Below, piece by piece: positions 63,491-64,000 of a stretch of 64,000 bases of DNA. Under the pieces are notes generated by a model. That model saw only the letters and a list, made by a program, of their open reading frames with translations, had not been told where the DNA came from and made no database searches. The stretch's first letter is position 1. Each line of letters begins with the position of its first letter. This DNA comes from Longimicrobium sp. (GTDB lineage Bacteria; Gemmatimonadota; Gemmatimonadetes; Longimicrobiales; Longimicrobiaceae), in the NCBI RefSeq assembly GCF_035474595.1, contig NZ_DATIND010000149.1, positions 62,001-126,000 on the forward strand, in the 5' to 3' direction. Both the position numbers and the translations under genes were made by a program.

Positions 63491-64000
63491 TCCACACGCA
63501 CACCTACGACGCCCTGGTGGTGGGCGGCGGCGGGGCGGGGCTGATGACGGCCATCTACCTCTCCCGCAACCCCAGCCTCCGCACGGCGGTCATCTCCAAG
63601 CTGTATCCGACACGCTCGCATACGGGCGCCGCGCAGGGCGGGATCTGCGCCGCGCTGGCGAACCTGGAGGAAGACCACCCCGAGTGGCACGCGTTCGACA
63701 CCGTGAAGGGGTCGGACTACCTGGGCGACCAGGATGCCATCGAGACCATGTGCGAGGAGGCCGTCCCGGTCATCATCGAGCTGGAGCACATGGGGCTTCC
63801 CTTCTCGCGGACGGCGGACGGGAAGATCGCCCAGCGCCCGTTCGGCGGGCACACGCACCACTTCGGGCAGGGGCCCGTGCGCCGCAGCTGCTACGCGGCC
63901 GACCGCACCGGGCACATGATCCTGCAGACGCTCTACCAGAACTGCATCAAGAACGGCGTAGACTTCTACGACGAGTTCCAGGTGGTGGACGTGCTGATCC
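63487..64000 (+). CDS. sdhA: Succinate dehydrogenase flavoprotein SdhA (truncated by window end)
   Basis: The first 171 residues of the FAD subunit, running off the end. The dinucleotide-binding motif is ALVVGGGGAGLMTAIYL; SHTGAAQGGICAALAN contains the His that covalently binds FAD, and RPFGGHTHHFGQG follows. Overlaps sdhD by 4 bases. Confidence 0.95.
   Translation, partial: MIHTHTYDALVVGGGGAGLMTAIYLSRNPSLRTAVISKLYPTRSHTGAAQGGICAALANLEEDHPEWHAFDTVKGSDYLGDQDAIETMCEEAVPVIIELEHMGLPFSRTADGKIAQRPFGGHTHHFGQGPVRRSCYAADRTGHMILQTLYQNCIKNGVDFYDEFQVVDVLI

Overview
The window reads as the chromosome of a high-GC Gram-negative bacterium. Lipoprotein signals, MotB/OmpA-type proteins, a QueG with HEAT-like tail and an XPB-type helicase with a Helicase_C_3-like partner fit a Gemmatimonadota/Longimicrobium-like lineage, but that placement is inference; no rRNA or single-copy phylogenetic marker was available to test it.

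Left flank (1-10.7 kb): ordinary genes, mostly on the minus strand (DUF3303 protein, PQQ sugar dehydrogenase, lipoprotein, esterase, 2OG-Fe(II) oxygenase, Helicase_C_3-like protein plus XPB helicase, acetyltransferase), then queG on plus. Right flank (46.9-64 kb): moaD-moaE-moaA, a TerY-P-type operon (vWA, two kinases, PP2C phosphatase, membrane protein), a tetR/ABC exporter pair with a visible operator, two RDD proteins, trmL, mdh and sdhC-sdhD-sdhA (cut by the window end).

The centre (10.7-46 kb) is an accessory island. It holds three soluble or membrane-anchored CHAT proteases of one family, a TPR-CHAT protein, a caspase-like peptidase, two separate MotA/MotB (Zorya ZorAB-like) motor pairs, a SrfB/Hsp70-like ATPase, a tubulin/FtsZ-like protein, exported vWA-like proteins, an SPFH-like protein, a large NTPase-like sensor with a degenerate Walker A, and a sigma/anti-sigma pair. 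Two long minus-strand operons stand out. Operon 1 (13.67-28.49 kb, ten genes) combines the motor with the Hsp70-like and tubulin-like proteins and two vWA-like exported proteins. Operon 2 (30.56-40.01 kb, nine genes) combines a second motor with CHAT and caspase proteases. They look like two related envelope-sensing, protease-executing conflict or stress systems; neither matches a defence system I can name.

Two decayed copies of the 3' end of queG lie inside the island at 13.34-13.46 kb and 45.65-45.99 kb, in the same orientation as intact queG, as if the island grew by insertions next to queG. The flanks, but not the island, carry a dispersed two-hairpin repeat whose stems vary in a compensatory way. 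Long intergenic hairpins and 7-base tandem arrays also occur. I saw no CRISPR array, tRNA, rRNA, transposase or integrase.
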